Shown here piece after piece: positions 46,992-56,708 of a stretch of 64,000 nucleotides of DNA. Source of the DNA: Nesterenkonia haasae (GTDB lineage: Bacteria > Actinomycetota > Actinomycetes > Actinomycetales > Micrococcaceae); NCBI RefSeq assembly GCF_010119385.1, contig NZ_VFIE01000021.1, positions 134,679 to 198,678 of the forward strand, written 5' to 3'. The translations under genes were made by a program, and so were the position numbers. A model generated the notes under the pieces. It was not told the origin of the DNA, did no database searches, and saw only the letters and a program-made list of their open reading frames with translations. Each line of letters starts with the position of its first letter. Within the stretch, counting starts at the first letter, position 1.

Positions 46992-47029
46992 GTGGGGCGT
47001 TGCCGGTGAAAGCAGCGCTCCACTTTTTT
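46992..47029 (+). terminator. Rho-independent terminator
   Basis: GTGGGGCGTTGC (46992-47003) pairs with GCAGCGCTCCAC (47012-47023), ten pairs plus two G-T pairs, 8-base loop, then TTTTTTG. Ends the small membrane-protein transcript. Confidence 0.92.
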
Positions 47030-47090
47030 GTGCGTGCCGATGTGATCAACAGCTCCCCGTATCTGGGCTGACTGGCGGTAGGCTTCATCC

Positions 47091-48035
47091 GTGACTCACG
47101 CCCCTGACTCTCATCATCACGTCCCAGATTCTCCTGTATACCGCCGCACCTCGGTGCCGGGCAATGTTCTCCGCGGCGTCATGATCGGCGTTGTGGAGAC
47201 CGTACCGGGAGTCTCCGGCGGCACCGTGGCTCTGGTGGTGGGCATCTATCGACAGCTGATTGATTCAGCTTCTGCGATGGTTTCCGCTGTCCGGGCGCTG
47301 ATCACCGGGCCTGATCGAGTCAATAGCATGCATGTGTACCTCTCGCTCGTGCAATGGCGGGTGGTTCTGCCGGTCATGCTCGGTATGGGTATCGGCCTGT
47401 TCACCGCAGTTCAGTTCATCGGAGGCTGGGTCGAGACCTACCCCGAGCTAACCAGGGCGGCGTTCTTCGGCATGGTAGTGGTCTCTATTGCCGTGCCCTT
47501 CCGGATGGCGCTGCGATCCGCCGGGGGGAGACTGAGCCCCAGGCACTGGGTGTTGGGCGCCACGGCGACGGCGGTGGCGTTTGTGCTGGTCTCGCTCCCG
47601 CCGGGCATGGTGGAGCCGCATTGGTGGCTTGTGCTTCCGGCGGCGGCGGTGACAGTTACCGCGCTGCTGCTGCCTGGGCTCTCGGGGTCGTTCCTGCTGC
47701 TGACCTTCGGATTGTACGAGCCGACGATCGCTGCGGCCCGGGACTTTAACGTTGGCTACCTATCAGTGTTCTTTGCCGGTGCAGTGCTCGGGCTGGTGAG
47801 CATTGTGAAGGGTTTGAAGTGGTTGTTAGATCACCACCACACCACGACGATGGTGGTGCTCACCGGGGTGATGGTGGGTGCGCTGCGCACACTGTGGCCC
47901 TGGCAGACCGAGGACCGTGGCCTCTTAGCACCCGACCAGTTGCTGGGGCCGGCCATCGGCCTCGCCGCCGCTGGAGCGGCCGTGGTGGCCGTGCTTGTGA
48001 TCCTTGACTTCCGGCTTAGCCGTCAGATGTCGTGA
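47091..48035 (+). CDS. popT: DUF368 undecaprenyl-phosphate translocase (PopT type)
   Basis: 314 residues, about eight to ten helices. DUF368 signature: RGVMIGVVETVPGVSGGTVALVVGIY at the N-terminus and LLLPGLSGSFLLLTFGLYEP in the repeat half. DUF368 proteins were shown to help return the undecaprenyl-phosphate carrier to the inner leaflet for wall synthesis. GTG start at 47091. Reported members are important at high pH or salt, consistent with the habitat suggested here. Confidence 0.85.
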   Translation: MTHAPDSHHHVPDSPVYRRTSVPGNVLRGVMIGVVETVPGVSGGTVALVVGIYRQLIDSASAMVSAVRALITGPDRVNSMHVYLSLVQWRVVLPVMLGMGIGLFTAVQFIGGWVETYPELTRAAFFGMVVVSIAVPFRMALRSAGGRLSPRHWVLGATATAVAFVLVSLPPGMVEPHWWLVLPAAAVTVTALLLPGLSGSFLLLTFGLYEPTIAAARDFNVGYLSVFFAGAVLGLVSIVKGLKWLLDHHHTTTMVVLTGVMVGALRTLWPWQTEDRGLLAPDQLLGPAIGLAAAGAAVVAVLVILDFRLSRQMS

Positions 48036-48094
48036 CGTGACGCCCCTGGCGGGTCAGAGCATGGCTCGAGGTTTCCGGATGCCGGGCCAAGGGC

Positions 48095-48237
48095 CCGCAT
48101 TAGTGCACTAAAGTACGGTGCATTACGTCTCGTATGAGAATAAATAAAAAATAGTTTAGTGATACTTAAAAGTATATATGTATGTTTTTTATGTGGATTG
48201 ATTCCCATGTATAAGATGATGTTTACCTGATGCGGAA
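48095..48237. other. AT-rich intergenic stretch
   Basis: About 140 bases far below the GC level around it, with ATACTT-AA-AAGTAT (48162-48175). No gene or clear promoter found. It lies downstream of both neighbours (popT and a CBS gene converge here). Confidence 0.5.
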
Positions 48238-48696
48238 TTATGCGACTTTTCCTTCAGGGCAGGCATCAGGACGTGGGTAGGGTTCACGAGATCGTAAGGT
48301 TGGGGGCATCGCTGGTGAGGTGTCATGATGATGGCTCCACCTGTATACGTCCTCTGGGTACAGAATTCCTACCGGGTCGGTTCCATCGCACACCAGTAAT
48401 GGCGTGGCGGTCTCCTGCCGATATCGCCAGAGCACACTTTGGACGGGATCGTCCTCCCTCAGGCGGATGACCTCTTCAGGGCATAGGCGGGCGCAGAGCC
48501 GCCTGCGCCATCCTGCTGGATCCGATTCAGCAAGAGCCGCAAGATCCTCACGTGTAACGATGCCCGCGGGTTCTCTGCGCAGGTTGAGCATCAACGCTGC
48601 CCTGTCAGGGGTTGAGAAGCGCTGAGCCGCAGACCCCAAGGTCTGGGCCACGGAGACGACGCAGGTGATGGGTGACATGAGGTCGCGTACCAGCAT
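48238..48696 (-). CDS. CBS-pair protein C
   Basis: 152 residues, one CBS pair: LMSPITCVVSVAQTL, GIVTREDLAAL, then EDDPVQSVLWRYRQE and PLLVCDGTDPVGILYPEDV. It shares PxxWx4C (P60, W63, C68) and VYRWSHHH with the two CBS proteins upstream, so the three are paralogues. ATG 48696 (AAGGTG 8 bases upstream) is preferred over GTG 48699. CBS pairs bind adenosyl ligands and control partners. An AT-rich nested inverted repeat lies upstream. Confidence 0.83.
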   Translation of the reverse strand: MLVRDLMSPITCVVSVAQTLGSAAQRFSTPDRAALMLNLRREPAGIVTREDLAALAESDPAGWRRRLCARLCPEEVIRLREDDPVQSVLWRYRQETATPLLVCDGTDPVGILYPEDVYRWSHHHDTSPAMPPTLRSREPYPRPDACPEGKVA

Positions 48697-48728
48697 CACG
48701 CAATCACCTTCATGCGCTCAGAGAAATC

Positions 48729-48778
48729 TTTAGGAAAAGTGCTTATATGAGATATTTTCCTCATAGTAGGCTCCTAAA
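48729..48778. promoter_or_regulatory. Nested inverted repeats upstream of CBS gene C
   Basis: Outer arms TTTAGGA (48729-48735) and TCCTAAA (48772-48778); inner arms TATGAG (48746-48751) and CTCATA (48760-48765). AT-rich, 30-80 bases before the start. May be a promoter-operator or hairpin. Confidence 0.45.
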
Positions 48779-48955
48779 AACGCCTGGTACTCCTGCTAGA
48801 CGTGTCACATATCCTAGCTGAATTATCCCGCTGTGTGAAGGGTCACAGGCGTAATTAGTCCGCATTTGCAGGGGCCTTACACAGTCTTGTCGACAGAGTA
48901 TTTAAGGCAACCATGGATCCCATTTGCCGCCAGTGTCTTCCTGCCGCCTCCGTCG

Positions 48956-49420
48956 CTACCCCAAGTCTTGCAGGGCAAGTTCCTGCAGCGCCTCCGGCCG
49001 GTGTTCGGCACACCATCGCAGCACCGCAGTGGGTTCCAGCACGCCGTAGACGGTGTCTTCTTCCAAAACCAGCAGGGGCCGGGTCCCTTCTTGCTGCATA
49101 ATGCCGACGGCCTCGTCGAACGAATCATTGGCTGTCAAGAAGCGGTCCGACGCCACGATCGCGTTCCCGCACCGCATATCGGACCAGTAGTCGGGATACT
49201 TGCGCTGAAGCTGTTCAATGTCGGAACGCGACACAACACCTCGGGGCCCCTCGACGGGATCAGTGAGGACGAGGTAGTCGACGCCTGCGGCATCCAAGTG
49301 CTTCAGCGCGCTCTCCATGGACTCTGAGGCAACGATGTGCCCCTGCACGGGGACAACCGACTCGCGAAGTGGTGACCTCGAATGCGGCGTATCAGGCGGG
49401 TTATTGCGGGTGATGGTCAT
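48956..49420 (-). CDS. CBS-pair protein B
   Basis: 154 residues, one CBS pair: SVVPVQGHIVASESMESAL, GVVSRSDIEQL, then TANDSFDEAVGIMQQEG and PLLVLEEDTVYGVLEPTAV. PxxWx4C at P76, W79, C84 and LRWCAEH at 135-140. ATG 49420 overlaps the stop of protein A (ATGA), so the two are translated together and may form a mixed dimer. Cytosolic, no fused catalytic domain. Confidence 0.85.
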   Translation of the reverse strand: MTITRNNPPDTPHSRSPLRESVVPVQGHIVASESMESALKHLDAAGVDYLVLTDPVEGPRGVVSRSDIEQLQRKYPDYWSDMRCGNAIVASDRFLTANDSFDEAVGIMQQEGTRPLLVLEEDTVYGVLEPTAVLRWCAEHRPEALQELALQDLG

Positions 49421-49968
49421 CGCGGATCCACCTCCCCGGCATTCTGTCTCTCCTGACCGGCGAAGAGGTCCTCCCAGAGGAGGGGGTCGTGGTCTTGGCA
49501 CCATGTGCGCACATCGATGCAGCGAAGCAGGCCAATTGCATTGTCCCGTTGGCACACCAGTAGGGTCCGGACACCCGTCCTGCGGTATTCAGCGAGCACA
49601 TCTGCCACGGTGTGGTGGGCCGCTACCGGAGACTGGTCAGAGGGGACCCCGGAGGTGCACGGCTGCGTCTGCCATCCCGTGGGGTTGCTCCGTTCAGCGG
49701 CGAGCACATCTTCGGCGGAGAGGATGCCGACCACATCGCCGCTGAGTTTCACCACCGCGAAGGCGTCATCACTGAGGGCTATGAGCTCAGCGGCCTGCCG
49801 CAGCGAATGTGTACCTTCGATAACCGGCTCAAGCGGTCTCATGAGGGCCGCGACGGAGTGAGACCGCAGACTATCGGGCTCACGGATGCTCTGGTCACTG
49901 GGAGTGACCGTGGCTTCAGGTTTGTGGGCCGAGTCGGCCGATGGGCGGTTGGGCAGCGTGTGGGTCAT
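49417..49968 (-). CDS. CBS-pair protein A
   Basis: 183 residues. An about 35-residue disordered N-terminus, then one CBS pair: ALMRPLEPVIEGTHSL, VVGILSAEDVLAAE, HTVADVLAEYRRTG, LLVCQRDNAIGLLRCIDV. PxxWx4C at P96, W99, C104, and VRTWCQDH at 153-160. ATG 49968 with GTTGAAGG upstream; the TTG 3 codons earlier is less likely. First gene of the A-B pair. Confidence 0.83.
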   Translation of the reverse strand: MTHTLPNRPSADSAHKPEATVTPSDQSIREPDSLRSHSVAALMRPLEPVIEGTHSLRQAAELIALSDDAFAVVKLSGDVVGILSAEDVLAAERSNPTGWQTQPCTSGVPSDQSPVAAHHTVADVLAEYRRTGVRTLLVCQRDNAIGLLRCIDVRTWCQDHDPLLWEDLFAGQERQNAGEVDPR

Positions 49969-50073
49969 GGCCTTCAACTTCAGAATCAGTGCCGATGAGC
50001 CCGCTGCTTGAACTCGTTAGGATAATTTTTATCACAGGGCGGGCTGGTGACCAAAAGGTCGAAGAGCCGCTGA

Positions 50074-51153
50074 CTAGGCGCCCGAGTCCTGGTGGTCCTC
50101 TGTGGCTCGGCTTGAGATGTCCTTGAGCCACTGGGCGACGTCGCGCCGTTCACTGGCCATCAGATGGAGCCCGAGGTCGGTACAGAGGCGGGCGAACATC
50201 TCCACGCCCTGAATGCTGTTGCCCTCATCATCGAGACGCGGGGCGAACGAAGCCAGCCCCACCTGTCCTGGGAGGACGCCGATGATGCCGCCGGAGATGC
50301 CCGATTTGGCGGGTATGCCTATCCGGGCGAGCCAGCGCCCCGAGCCGTCGTACATACCGCAGGTGGCCATGACGCTCAGTGTCCTGCGGGCGGCTCCCTC
50401 GGACACGACACGTTCACCTGTCTCGGGATGGACGCCGTTATTGGCTAGCGTGGCGGCCATTCGCGCGATGTCTCTGACGGTCACCAGCACGCAGCACTGG
50501 TCGGTGTAGCCGCGCACCGCTTCTTCGGGCTCAGTGGCGAGCACGTCGTGGGTTTTGAGCATGTGGGCGATGGCGAGGTTGCGGTAGTCCTTGCTGTACT
50601 CATCTTCGGCCAGCTCGTGGTCCACGTTCAGGTCCCGGCCGGCGAAGGCGCTGAGGCCTTCGACGATTCTGGCCGTGCGGCGCTGCACGTCCTCGCTGTG
50701 TGAGGTGGTGTGTGGGCTGTTTCGTGCGGCGTCTTCCGGGTTGGGGCTGACCAACTGGTGGGTGACGATTGCGCCGGCGTTGATCAACGGGTTCAGTGGC
50801 CGACCCGTTCCACCCTCCAGGGACAGCTCGTTGAAGGCTTCCCCAGAGGGCTCGGTGCCCACAGCCTCATGGACTCTTTCCAATCCTGCATCATCCAGGG
50901 CGAGGGCATAGACGAACGGCTTAGAGATGGATTGGATGGTGAAGTAGTGGTCCTGATCTCCGGCAGCGTATTCGGAACCGTCGGCTGTGACCAGTGCCAA
51001 GGCGTGCAGCGCAGGGTCGGTCGAACCCGGGGCAGGGATGTCCTTGGAGATTTCCCCCGAGGTGTCCTCACCGCACTCTGCGAGCACATCGTTGAGATAT
51101 TCGGTCACTGAGGAAGCATCCTCAGGATGCTCGCGTGTGGGGGATCCTGTCAT
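50074..51153 (-). CDS. glsA: Glutaminase (serine-dependent)
   Basis: 359 residues. Converts glutamine to glutamate and ammonia. The SxxK pair (S75, K78 in QSISKPF), the NELSLEGGTGRPLNPLINAGAI block, and VRDIARMAATLANNGVHP place it in the beta-lactamase-like glutaminase family. About 50 residues longer than E. coli YbaS/GlsB, with a disordered start and an acidic end. Single gene, reading toward the CBS genes. Provides glutamate and ammonia, or acid resistance in enteric relatives. Confidence 0.95.
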   Translation of the reverse strand: MTGSPTREHPEDASSVTEYLNDVLAECGEDTSGEISKDIPAPGSTDPALHALALVTADGSEYAAGDQDHYFTIQSISKPFVYALALDDAGLERVHEAVGTEPSGEAFNELSLEGGTGRPLNPLINAGAIVTHQLVSPNPEDAARNSPHTTSHSEDVQRRTARIVEGLSAFAGRDLNVDHELAEDEYSKDYRNLAIAHMLKTHDVLATEPEEAVRGYTDQCCVLVTVRDIARMAATLANNGVHPETGERVVSEGAARRTLSVMATCGMYDGSGRWLARIGIPAKSGISGGIIGVLPGQVGLASFAPRLDDEGNSIQGVEMFARLCTDLGLHLMASERRDVAQWLKDISSRATEDHQDSGA

Positions 51154-51238
51154 GGCGACAGACTAGCCCCAGGTGGCCCTCTGGCAGAACAACATCATGG
51201 AGGATGGCTGGCTAGTTCTTCGGTTTACGTGAGCCATG

Positions 51239-52678
51239 TCAACGTTGCGTGGATGGGACTTCGGGGATGCTGCGAGTACGGATCAGCTCAGCAAACCAAT
51301 GGGCACTGTCCTTGGGAAGTCGTTCCAGGCTCTCGTAGTTGACTCGCACGATGCCAAAACGCTTGGAGTAACCGTATCCCCACTCGAAGTTATCGAACAG
51401 GGACCAGACCAGGTATCCGCGCAGATCTACTCCACGAGATATCGCTCGGTGGGCAGCCACCAGATGCCGGCGGATATAGTCGGTGCGATCGATGTCGTGG
51501 ACACTGCCCGATTCCACCACGTCGTCGAAGGCAGCACCGTTTTCAGTGATCATCAGCGGAAGCTCCGGAAACTGCTCATGCAGCGATACCAGCAGATCCT
51601 CTAGCCCATCAGGCGCGATGTTCCACCCCATGGCGGTGTAGGGCTCAGGCTGTTGGATGAACTCCACATCGTCAGCGCCTGGCCAGGCGGAACCGCCCAC
51701 ATCCTTGTGACCATCGTTCTGCTGTTTGGGGCCTGTGCCGTCCCATGTCCGGACCGTTGTGGTGGAGTAGTAGTTGACTCCAAGAAAATCCAACGGCTGC
51801 TGGATGTGCACCAGGTCATCGTCTTCAACGAATGACCAGTCCGTCACGGAGGCCGTGGTGTCCAGCAAGTCTTGAGGATATTCACCTCGCAGCATTGGAT
51901 AGGTGAATGCCCGGTTGGCCAGAGCATCGATGGCCGCCACTGCCGTCTGGGCCCCTTCCTCAGCGGGGCGTACTACGTGAAAGTTCAACGTCACCGAAAA
52001 CTGCGGGTCATTGGACACTGTCTCTCGTAGACGTTGGGTGCCCAGTCCGTGGGCCAGGTTGAGATGGTGCACGGCTTGAAGAGCCGCTGCTGGCTCAGTC
52101 CGCCCGGGAGCATGAGCGCCGGAGCCATACCCTAGGTAAGCGCTGCACCAAGGTTCATTGAGTGTGCTCCAGACGGCGACCCGATCACCAAGTGCCCGGC
52201 CCATGATCTCGGCATAGTCGGCAAAGCGGTATGCAGTCTCACGCGCCGGCCAACCCCCGGCGTCTTCGAGCGCCTGCGGAAGGTCCCAGTGATAAAGAGT
52301 GGCAATTGGCTGGATCCCGCGCCCTAACAGTCCATCAACCAGACGGTCGTAGAAACTGATTCCTTCAGTCAAGGGCGCCCCTGACCCCTGTGGCTGGATC
52401 CTGGGCCATGCAATGGAGAAACGATAGGCCTCGAGCCCTAGCTCCTTCATCAGTTCCAGGTCCTCGTCCAGCCGGTGATAGTGATCTACAGCTACATCGC
52501 CAGTATCGCCGTTCCAGACTTTGCCAGGTGTCTTGGAGAAGGTATCCCAGATTGAAGGGCCTCTTCCACCTTCATCGACGCCGCCCTCAACCTGATACGA
52601 GGCAGTCGCGGCACCCAGCAAAAATTTCGACGGAAATTCAAGGCCAATATCTCGATAGTCATGCGGTCTGGTGGTCAC
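51239..52678 (-). CDS. GH1 beta-glucosidase
   Basis: 479 residues. Acid/base in [13 protein letters not shown], nucleophile in [13 protein letters not shown]-terminus [19 protein letters not shown] is classical GH1. No signal peptide, so it acts inside on imported oligosaccharides. The start is GTG 52678, overlapping the alpha-xylosidase stop (GTGA). Last gene of the sugar operon. Confidence 0.95.
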   Translation of the reverse strand: MTTRPHDYRDIGLEFPSKFLLGAATASYQVEGGVDEGGRGPSIWDTFSKTPGKVWNGDTGDVAVDHYHRLDEDLELMKELGLEAYRFSIAWPRIQPQGSGAPLTEGISFYDRLVDGLLGRGIQPIATLYHWDLPQALEDAGGWPARETAYRFADYAEIMGRALGDRVAVWSTLNEPWCSAYLGYGSGAHAPGRTEPAAALQAVHHLNLAHGLGTQRLRETVSNDPQFSVTLNFHVVRPAEEGAQTAVAAIDALANRAFTYPMLRGEYPQDLLDTTASVTDWSFVEDDDLVHIQQPLDFLGVNYYSTTTVRTWDGTGPKQQNDGHKDVGGSAWPGADDVEFIQQPEPYTAMGWNIAPDGLEDLLVSLHEQFPELPLMITENGAAFDDVVESGSVHDIDRTDYIRRHLVAAHRAISRGVDLRGYLVWSLFDNFEWGYGYSKRFGIVRVNYESLERLPKDSAHWFAELIRTRSIPEVPSTQR

Positions 52679-54819
52679 AGGTGAACCTCCGTGGGGTGGT
52701 CAATGATTCGGACGAGGTCGAGTAATTGTGAGCCCTCGCGCACATAGAGGGGCAAGGAGTCGAAGTTGTGGGTTTCCCACCTCCAAGAGCCTCCTTCAGT
52801 CTTCTCACCGGTCAGGAGGTTCTTCCAGTGTCCCTGTGGAAGGTAGAACTCGACGGAGTGGTCAGCCTGCATCACCGGGGCTACCAGCAGATCCGGGCCC
52901 AGCATGTATTGGCGGTCGAGGTGTTCTACAGCCGGGTCATGAGGGAATGCGAGCGGCATAGGCCGCAGAATGGGGGTCCCTGTGCGTGAGGCTTCGTGGC
53001 CGCAGTCAACCAGGTAGGGCAGAATCTGTTGCTTCAGCGTCACGAAACGGCGCATCACAGAGGTCGAGCTGAGGGGGTCACTTTCGTCAGTACCTTCGAC
53101 CTCATCGAAGAGCCAGGGCACACGGTAGCTCTCGGAGCCATGCAGACGGCTGTGGCTTGACAGCAGACCGAACGCGACCCACCGTTTGAAAACATCTGGT
53201 GAGGCGGTGCCTTCGAACCCGCCAATGTCGTGGCTCCAGTACGCGAATCCGCCCATTGCCAGGGATAGGCCACCACGCAGAGTCTCGGCCATCGATGCGA
53301 AGGTGGAGGTGCTGTCCCCACCCCAGTGAACCGGCATAGTATGGCCCCCGGCCGTCGCAGACCGAGCGAAAAGTACCGCTTCGCCAGGACCGCGAACCTC
53401 TTCCAGCACATCAAACACTGTGCTGTTAAAGAGGTGGGTGTAGTAGTTGTGCATGCGTTCCGGTGATGAGCCATCGAAGTACTCCACTTCAATGGGGATG
53501 CGCTCACCAAAGTCCGTTTTGAAGCAGTCGACGCCCATGTCCAGAAGACGGCGAAGCTGACGTTGGTACCAGGCGGCAGCATCGGGATTGGTGAAGTCGA
53601 CAAGCGCCATCCCTGCCTGCCAGAGATCCCACTGCCAGACGCTTCCGTCTGGGCGGGTCACAAGATACCCGTGGCGTTTTCCCTCATCGAACAGATGAGA
53701 TCGCTGGCCAATATACGGGTTGATCCACAAACTGACCTTCAATCCGCGTTCATGCAGGCGAGCAAGCATGCCTTCAGGATCCGGGAACGTCCGGGGGTCC
53801 CATACAAAATCGCACCAGTTGAACTCACGCATCCAGAAGCAGTCGAAGTGGAAGACACTCAGCGGTATTTGTCGGGCTTCCATTCCCTCTATGAACTCAT
53901 TGACTGTGGCCTCGTCATAGTTCGTGGTGAAACTTGTCGACAGCCACAGTCCGTAGGACCAATCCGGTACCTGCGGAGGTCGCCCCGTAAGCGCGGTGTA
54001 GCGTTCCAACACACCGGCAGGATCCCCGCCGTGCATGACAAAGTATTCGAGGCGCTCGCCAGGGACTGCGAACTGCACCCGCTCGACGGATTCTGAACCG
54101 ACCTCGAATGAGACGTGTCCTGGGTGGTTGACGAAGACCCCATAGCCCCGATTAGTGACATAGAGTGGGACGTTCTTATACGCCTGCTCGCTGGAGGTGC
54201 CGCCGTCGGCGTTCCATATGTCGACCGACTGCCCGTTTTTCACTACGGGACCGAAGCGTTCACCTAGACCGTAAACGAGTTCCCCCACGTCGAGGTCCAA
54301 CTGCTCGTGCACATAGGTGTCGGAGAGAAACTGTGCGGTTCCCTGCCGAGGATTGCTGACTGGCCCGCGATCCACCTGCGCATTGTCATCGAGTCTGATG
54401 TATCCGTGGGCCTTCGTCCCGCTGGATGTGAGAACGCGCCCTGTTTCGACGTCGATGAACCGCAAGTTCCACGGAGCGCCGCTGGTGATTTCGGCGGCAA
54501 CAGATCCCGATACCAGGCGCGCCCCCGTTTCGGTGAGCTCCGCGGTACCCGAACCGTGCTGTGCGCCTGGAAGGTCGAAGCTCAGTTCTTTGCGACCACC
54601 ACGGTGATGTTCCAGTGTCACGCCAATGATGCCTGGCAGTGGGGAAGCCAGAGTGACGGTCAGTACGGGGCGGTTGAGGGTATCGCCTCGTTGCTGAATC
54701 ACTTTGGTTGGCACGGTGGCCACTACAGTTGCGCCCTCAATCCAGACGTCGTAGGTTTCACGACCGTATAGGGCTTCTACTCCGGGGCGCATCTGCCAGA
54801 ATCCATCAGTGAACTTCAT
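52675..54819 (-). CDS. GH31 alpha-xylosidase (YicI-like)
   Basis: 714 residues. Nucleophile region [20 protein letters not shown] matches YicI, whose E. coli form prefers alpha-xylosides; the acid/base side is [19 protein letters not shown] and [10 protein letters not shown]-terminal galactose-mutarotase-like domain and C-terminal beta-sandwich are present. No signal peptide. It would remove xylose from isoprimeverose or xyloglucan oligosaccharides; GH1 then cleaves the glucan. Its ATG follows the permease stop directly. Confidence 0.92.
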   Translation of the reverse strand: MKFTDGFWQMRPGVEALYGRETYDVWIEGATVVATVPTKVIQQRGDTLNRPVLTVTLASPLPGIIGVTLEHHRGGRKELSFDLPGAQHGSGTAELTETGARLVSGSVAAEITSGAPWNLRFIDVETGRVLTSSGTKAHGYIRLDDNAQVDRGPVSNPRQGTAQFLSDTYVHEQLDLDVGELVYGLGERFGPVVKNGQSVDIWNADGGTSSEQAYKNVPLYVTNRGYGVFVNHPGHVSFEVGSESVERVQFAVPGERLEYFVMHGGDPAGVLERYTALTGRPPQVPDWSYGLWLSTSFTTNYDEATVNEFIEGMEARQIPLSVFHFDCFWMREFNWCDFVWDPRTFPDPEGMLARLHERGLKVSLWINPYIGQRSHLFDEGKRHGYLVTRPDGSVWQWDLWQAGMALVDFTNPDAAAWYQRQLRRLLDMGVDCFKTDFGERIPIEVEYFDGSSPERMHNYYTHLFNSTVFDVLEEVRGPGEAVLFARSATAGGHTMPVHWGGDSTSTFASMAETLRGGLSLAMGGFAYWSHDIGGFEGTASPDVFKRWVAFGLLSSHSRLHGSESYRVPWLFDEVEGTDESDPLSSTSVMRRFVTLKQQILPYLVDCGHEASRTGTPILRPMPLAFPHDPAVEHLDRQYMLGPDLLVAPVMQADHSVEFYLPQGHWKNLLTGEKTEGGSWRWETHNFDSLPLYVREGSQLLDLVRIIDHPTEVHL

Positions 54820-55689
54820 TTATTTGACTGCTCCTGCCGTAATACCTCGCGTGAGGGTGCGTTGGAAGATGAGAAAGAAAATCAACGTGGGGATCATGCC
54901 CAGGAGCGCCGAGGCGCTCATGGTGGTGACGTCCATAAGTCGGTCACCCTGAAGGGCTGTGATCGCCACTGGGACGGTTTGGTTGGAGTTGCTGATGAGG
55001 AAGGTCAGCGGAATGAGGAACTCATTCCAGGTCCAGATGAAGAAGAAGACCATGAGCACGCCCAGGGTGGGCCAGCTGATCGGTACCACCACACTCCATA
55101 GGGTCCGCCACCGGCCAGCACCGTCCAAGGCAGCCGCCTCAAGGACCTCTTTGGGGAAGGTGCCGAAGACTGAGGCAAGCAGGTAGGTGCCGAATGCGCT
55201 TTGGATTACCGTGAAGGTAATGATGACTGACCACACGTTGTCGTATAGCCCAATTGCTCGGAAGATCGAGTACAGCGGGTAGAGCAGCACTTCCTGCGGC
55301 AGCATATTGGCTAAGAGGAAAATCAGAATCAGGGAGATCCTGCCTTTGACCCTCCCGATACCGATGGCGTATGCGTTCAGCACTGAGATGATCACGGCCA
55401 GAACTGCGACCATCCCTGAGATGAAGAAGCTGTTCCACAATTTTTCGGGGAAATTTACCCGATTCCAAAAGTTGACGATCCCATCGAAGTACAGCGAACT
55501 GGGTAGGGTCAGCGGGTTCCCGCTGGCATAGTCCGCTGGAGACTTGAACGAGTTGAGCAGGATGATGATGAAGGGGAACACCACTGCTGCTGCTGCGAGG
55601 GCGATGACCGTCAGGACGATCCAGTTACCGATTGAGCGTTTGCTGGACCTGCGCATTTTGGTGCGTGGCGTTTTGGTTATGTCGGTCAT
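54820..55689 (-). CDS. Sugar ABC permease (MalG type)
   Basis: 289 residues, six helices, with EAAALDGAGRWRTLWSVVVPISWP as the coupling loop. ATG 55689 overlaps the stop of the upstream permease (ATGA); the longer open frame is not used. CCAGGAGGG sits just before it. Pairs with the MalF-like permease to form the channel. No ATPase gene is in the operon, so a shared MsiK-type ATPase elsewhere probably drives it, as is usual in actinobacteria. Confidence 0.93.
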   Translation of the reverse strand: MTDITKTPRTKMRRSSKRSIGNWIVLTVIALAAAAVVFPFIIILLNSFKSPADYASGNPLTLPSSLYFDGIVNFWNRVNFPEKLWNSFFISGMVAVLAVIISVLNAYAIGIGRVKGRISLILIFLLANMLPQEVLLYPLYSIFRAIGLYDNVWSVIITFTVIQSAFGTYLLASVFGTFPKEVLEAAALDGAGRWRTLWSVVVPISWPTLGVLMVFFFIWTWNEFLIPLTFLISNSNQTVPVAITALQGDRLMDVTTMSASALLGMIPTLIFFLIFQRTLTRGITAGAVK

Positions 55690-56642
55690 CGGCCCTCCTG
55701 GTCGGCTCGTTCCACGCGGCTCTGAGCCAGGATGAAGATTATTGATACGGCCAGAATCACCACGGTTAGGGCGGTGGCGATGGTGGCGCCGTAGCCGACC
55801 TGTTGGCTTTGGAAGAACTGGCTGTAGGTGTAGTAGCTGGGGACGATCGTGGCGTTGTTGGGTCCGCCTCCGGTCAGTGCGTAGACCGGAGCAAAGACTT
55901 TCAACGCTGCGATCGTGCAGGTCAGGGCGACCACGAATGTCTCCGGACGGATCTGAGGCAGTGTGATGGCGTAGAAGCGACGGAACCATCCGGCGCCGTC
56001 GACCTCTGCCGCTTCATAGAGTTCCGGGTCGACCCGTTCCAGGGCGGCCATGAAGATGACCACCGGATAGCCGATCTGGACCCATATGAGTACGGCCATG
56101 ATGCTGAAAAGTGCCGTGTTGGGATCCCCCAGCCAGTTGTTGGCCAGTACGCCTAGCCCCACCATCTCGAGCAGTTCGTTCAGTGCGCCGTTTTCAGGGC
56201 GGTGGATCCACCCGATGACGATGGCGGCGACGACCGCAGGGATGATTTGGGGCAGGTAGTAGGTGGCCCGGAGGAAGCTGGCGACTTTGGGACCGAACTT
56301 GCGCGCGACGACATCGAAGAGCGCTGCCGCAATCACCAGTCCCAGCAGGGTGGGAACGATCACCATGGCGATGATCATGGCGATCGAGTTCCGGAAGGAT
56401 AGCCAAAACCGCTCGTCGCCGAAGAGCCGGATCCAGTTGCTGAGGCCGGTCCATTCGGGAGCCACGACTCCGCGATAGTCGGTGAAACTGAGGTAAATGT
56501 TCCAAAAGAGCGGAATGATGATCACTACGGCCAGCAGAGTAAAGCCGGGGATCAGGTACCACCAGTAGCTGGCTCCTCCTGTGAGGGAGCGGCGGGCGGG
56601 GGAAGCCACGCGGGTTGCAGGGGTCTGTTCAAGAGTTGTCAT
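55686..56642 (-). CDS. Sugar ABC permease (MalF type)
   Basis: 318 residues, about six helices after a cytosolic N-terminus (YLIPGFTLLAVVIIIPLFW first). EAAEVDGAGWFRRFYAITLPQIRPE is the coupling loop. ATG 56642 follows GGGAGG. Second gene of the operon, 66 bases after the binding protein. Confidence 0.93.
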   Translation of the reverse strand: MTTLEQTPATRVASPARRSLTGGASYWWYLIPGFTLLAVVIIIPLFWNIYLSFTDYRGVVAPEWTGLSNWIRLFGDERFWLSFRNSIAMIIAMVIVPTLLGLVIAAALFDVVARKFGPKVASFLRATYYLPQIIPAVVAAIVIGWIHRPENGALNELLEMVGLGVLANNWLGDPNTALFSIMAVLIWVQIGYPVVIFMAALERVDPELYEAAEVDGAGWFRRFYAITLPQIRPETFVVALTCTIAALKVFAPVYALTGGGPNNATIVPSYYTYSQFFQSQQVGYGATIATALTVVILAVSIIFILAQSRVERADQEGR

Positions 56643-56708
56643 AGGTATCCTCCCGGAGTGCCGCCGCTCCAGGGGGAGAGACGATGACGGCACTCAGGTT
56701 GGGATGAG

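Noticed and set aside
50406-50425. Third copy of the palindromic repeat (TCTCGGGATG)
   Set aside because: Only one short half matches, and it lies inside glsA without a second arm. The same holds for a short match near 56762.
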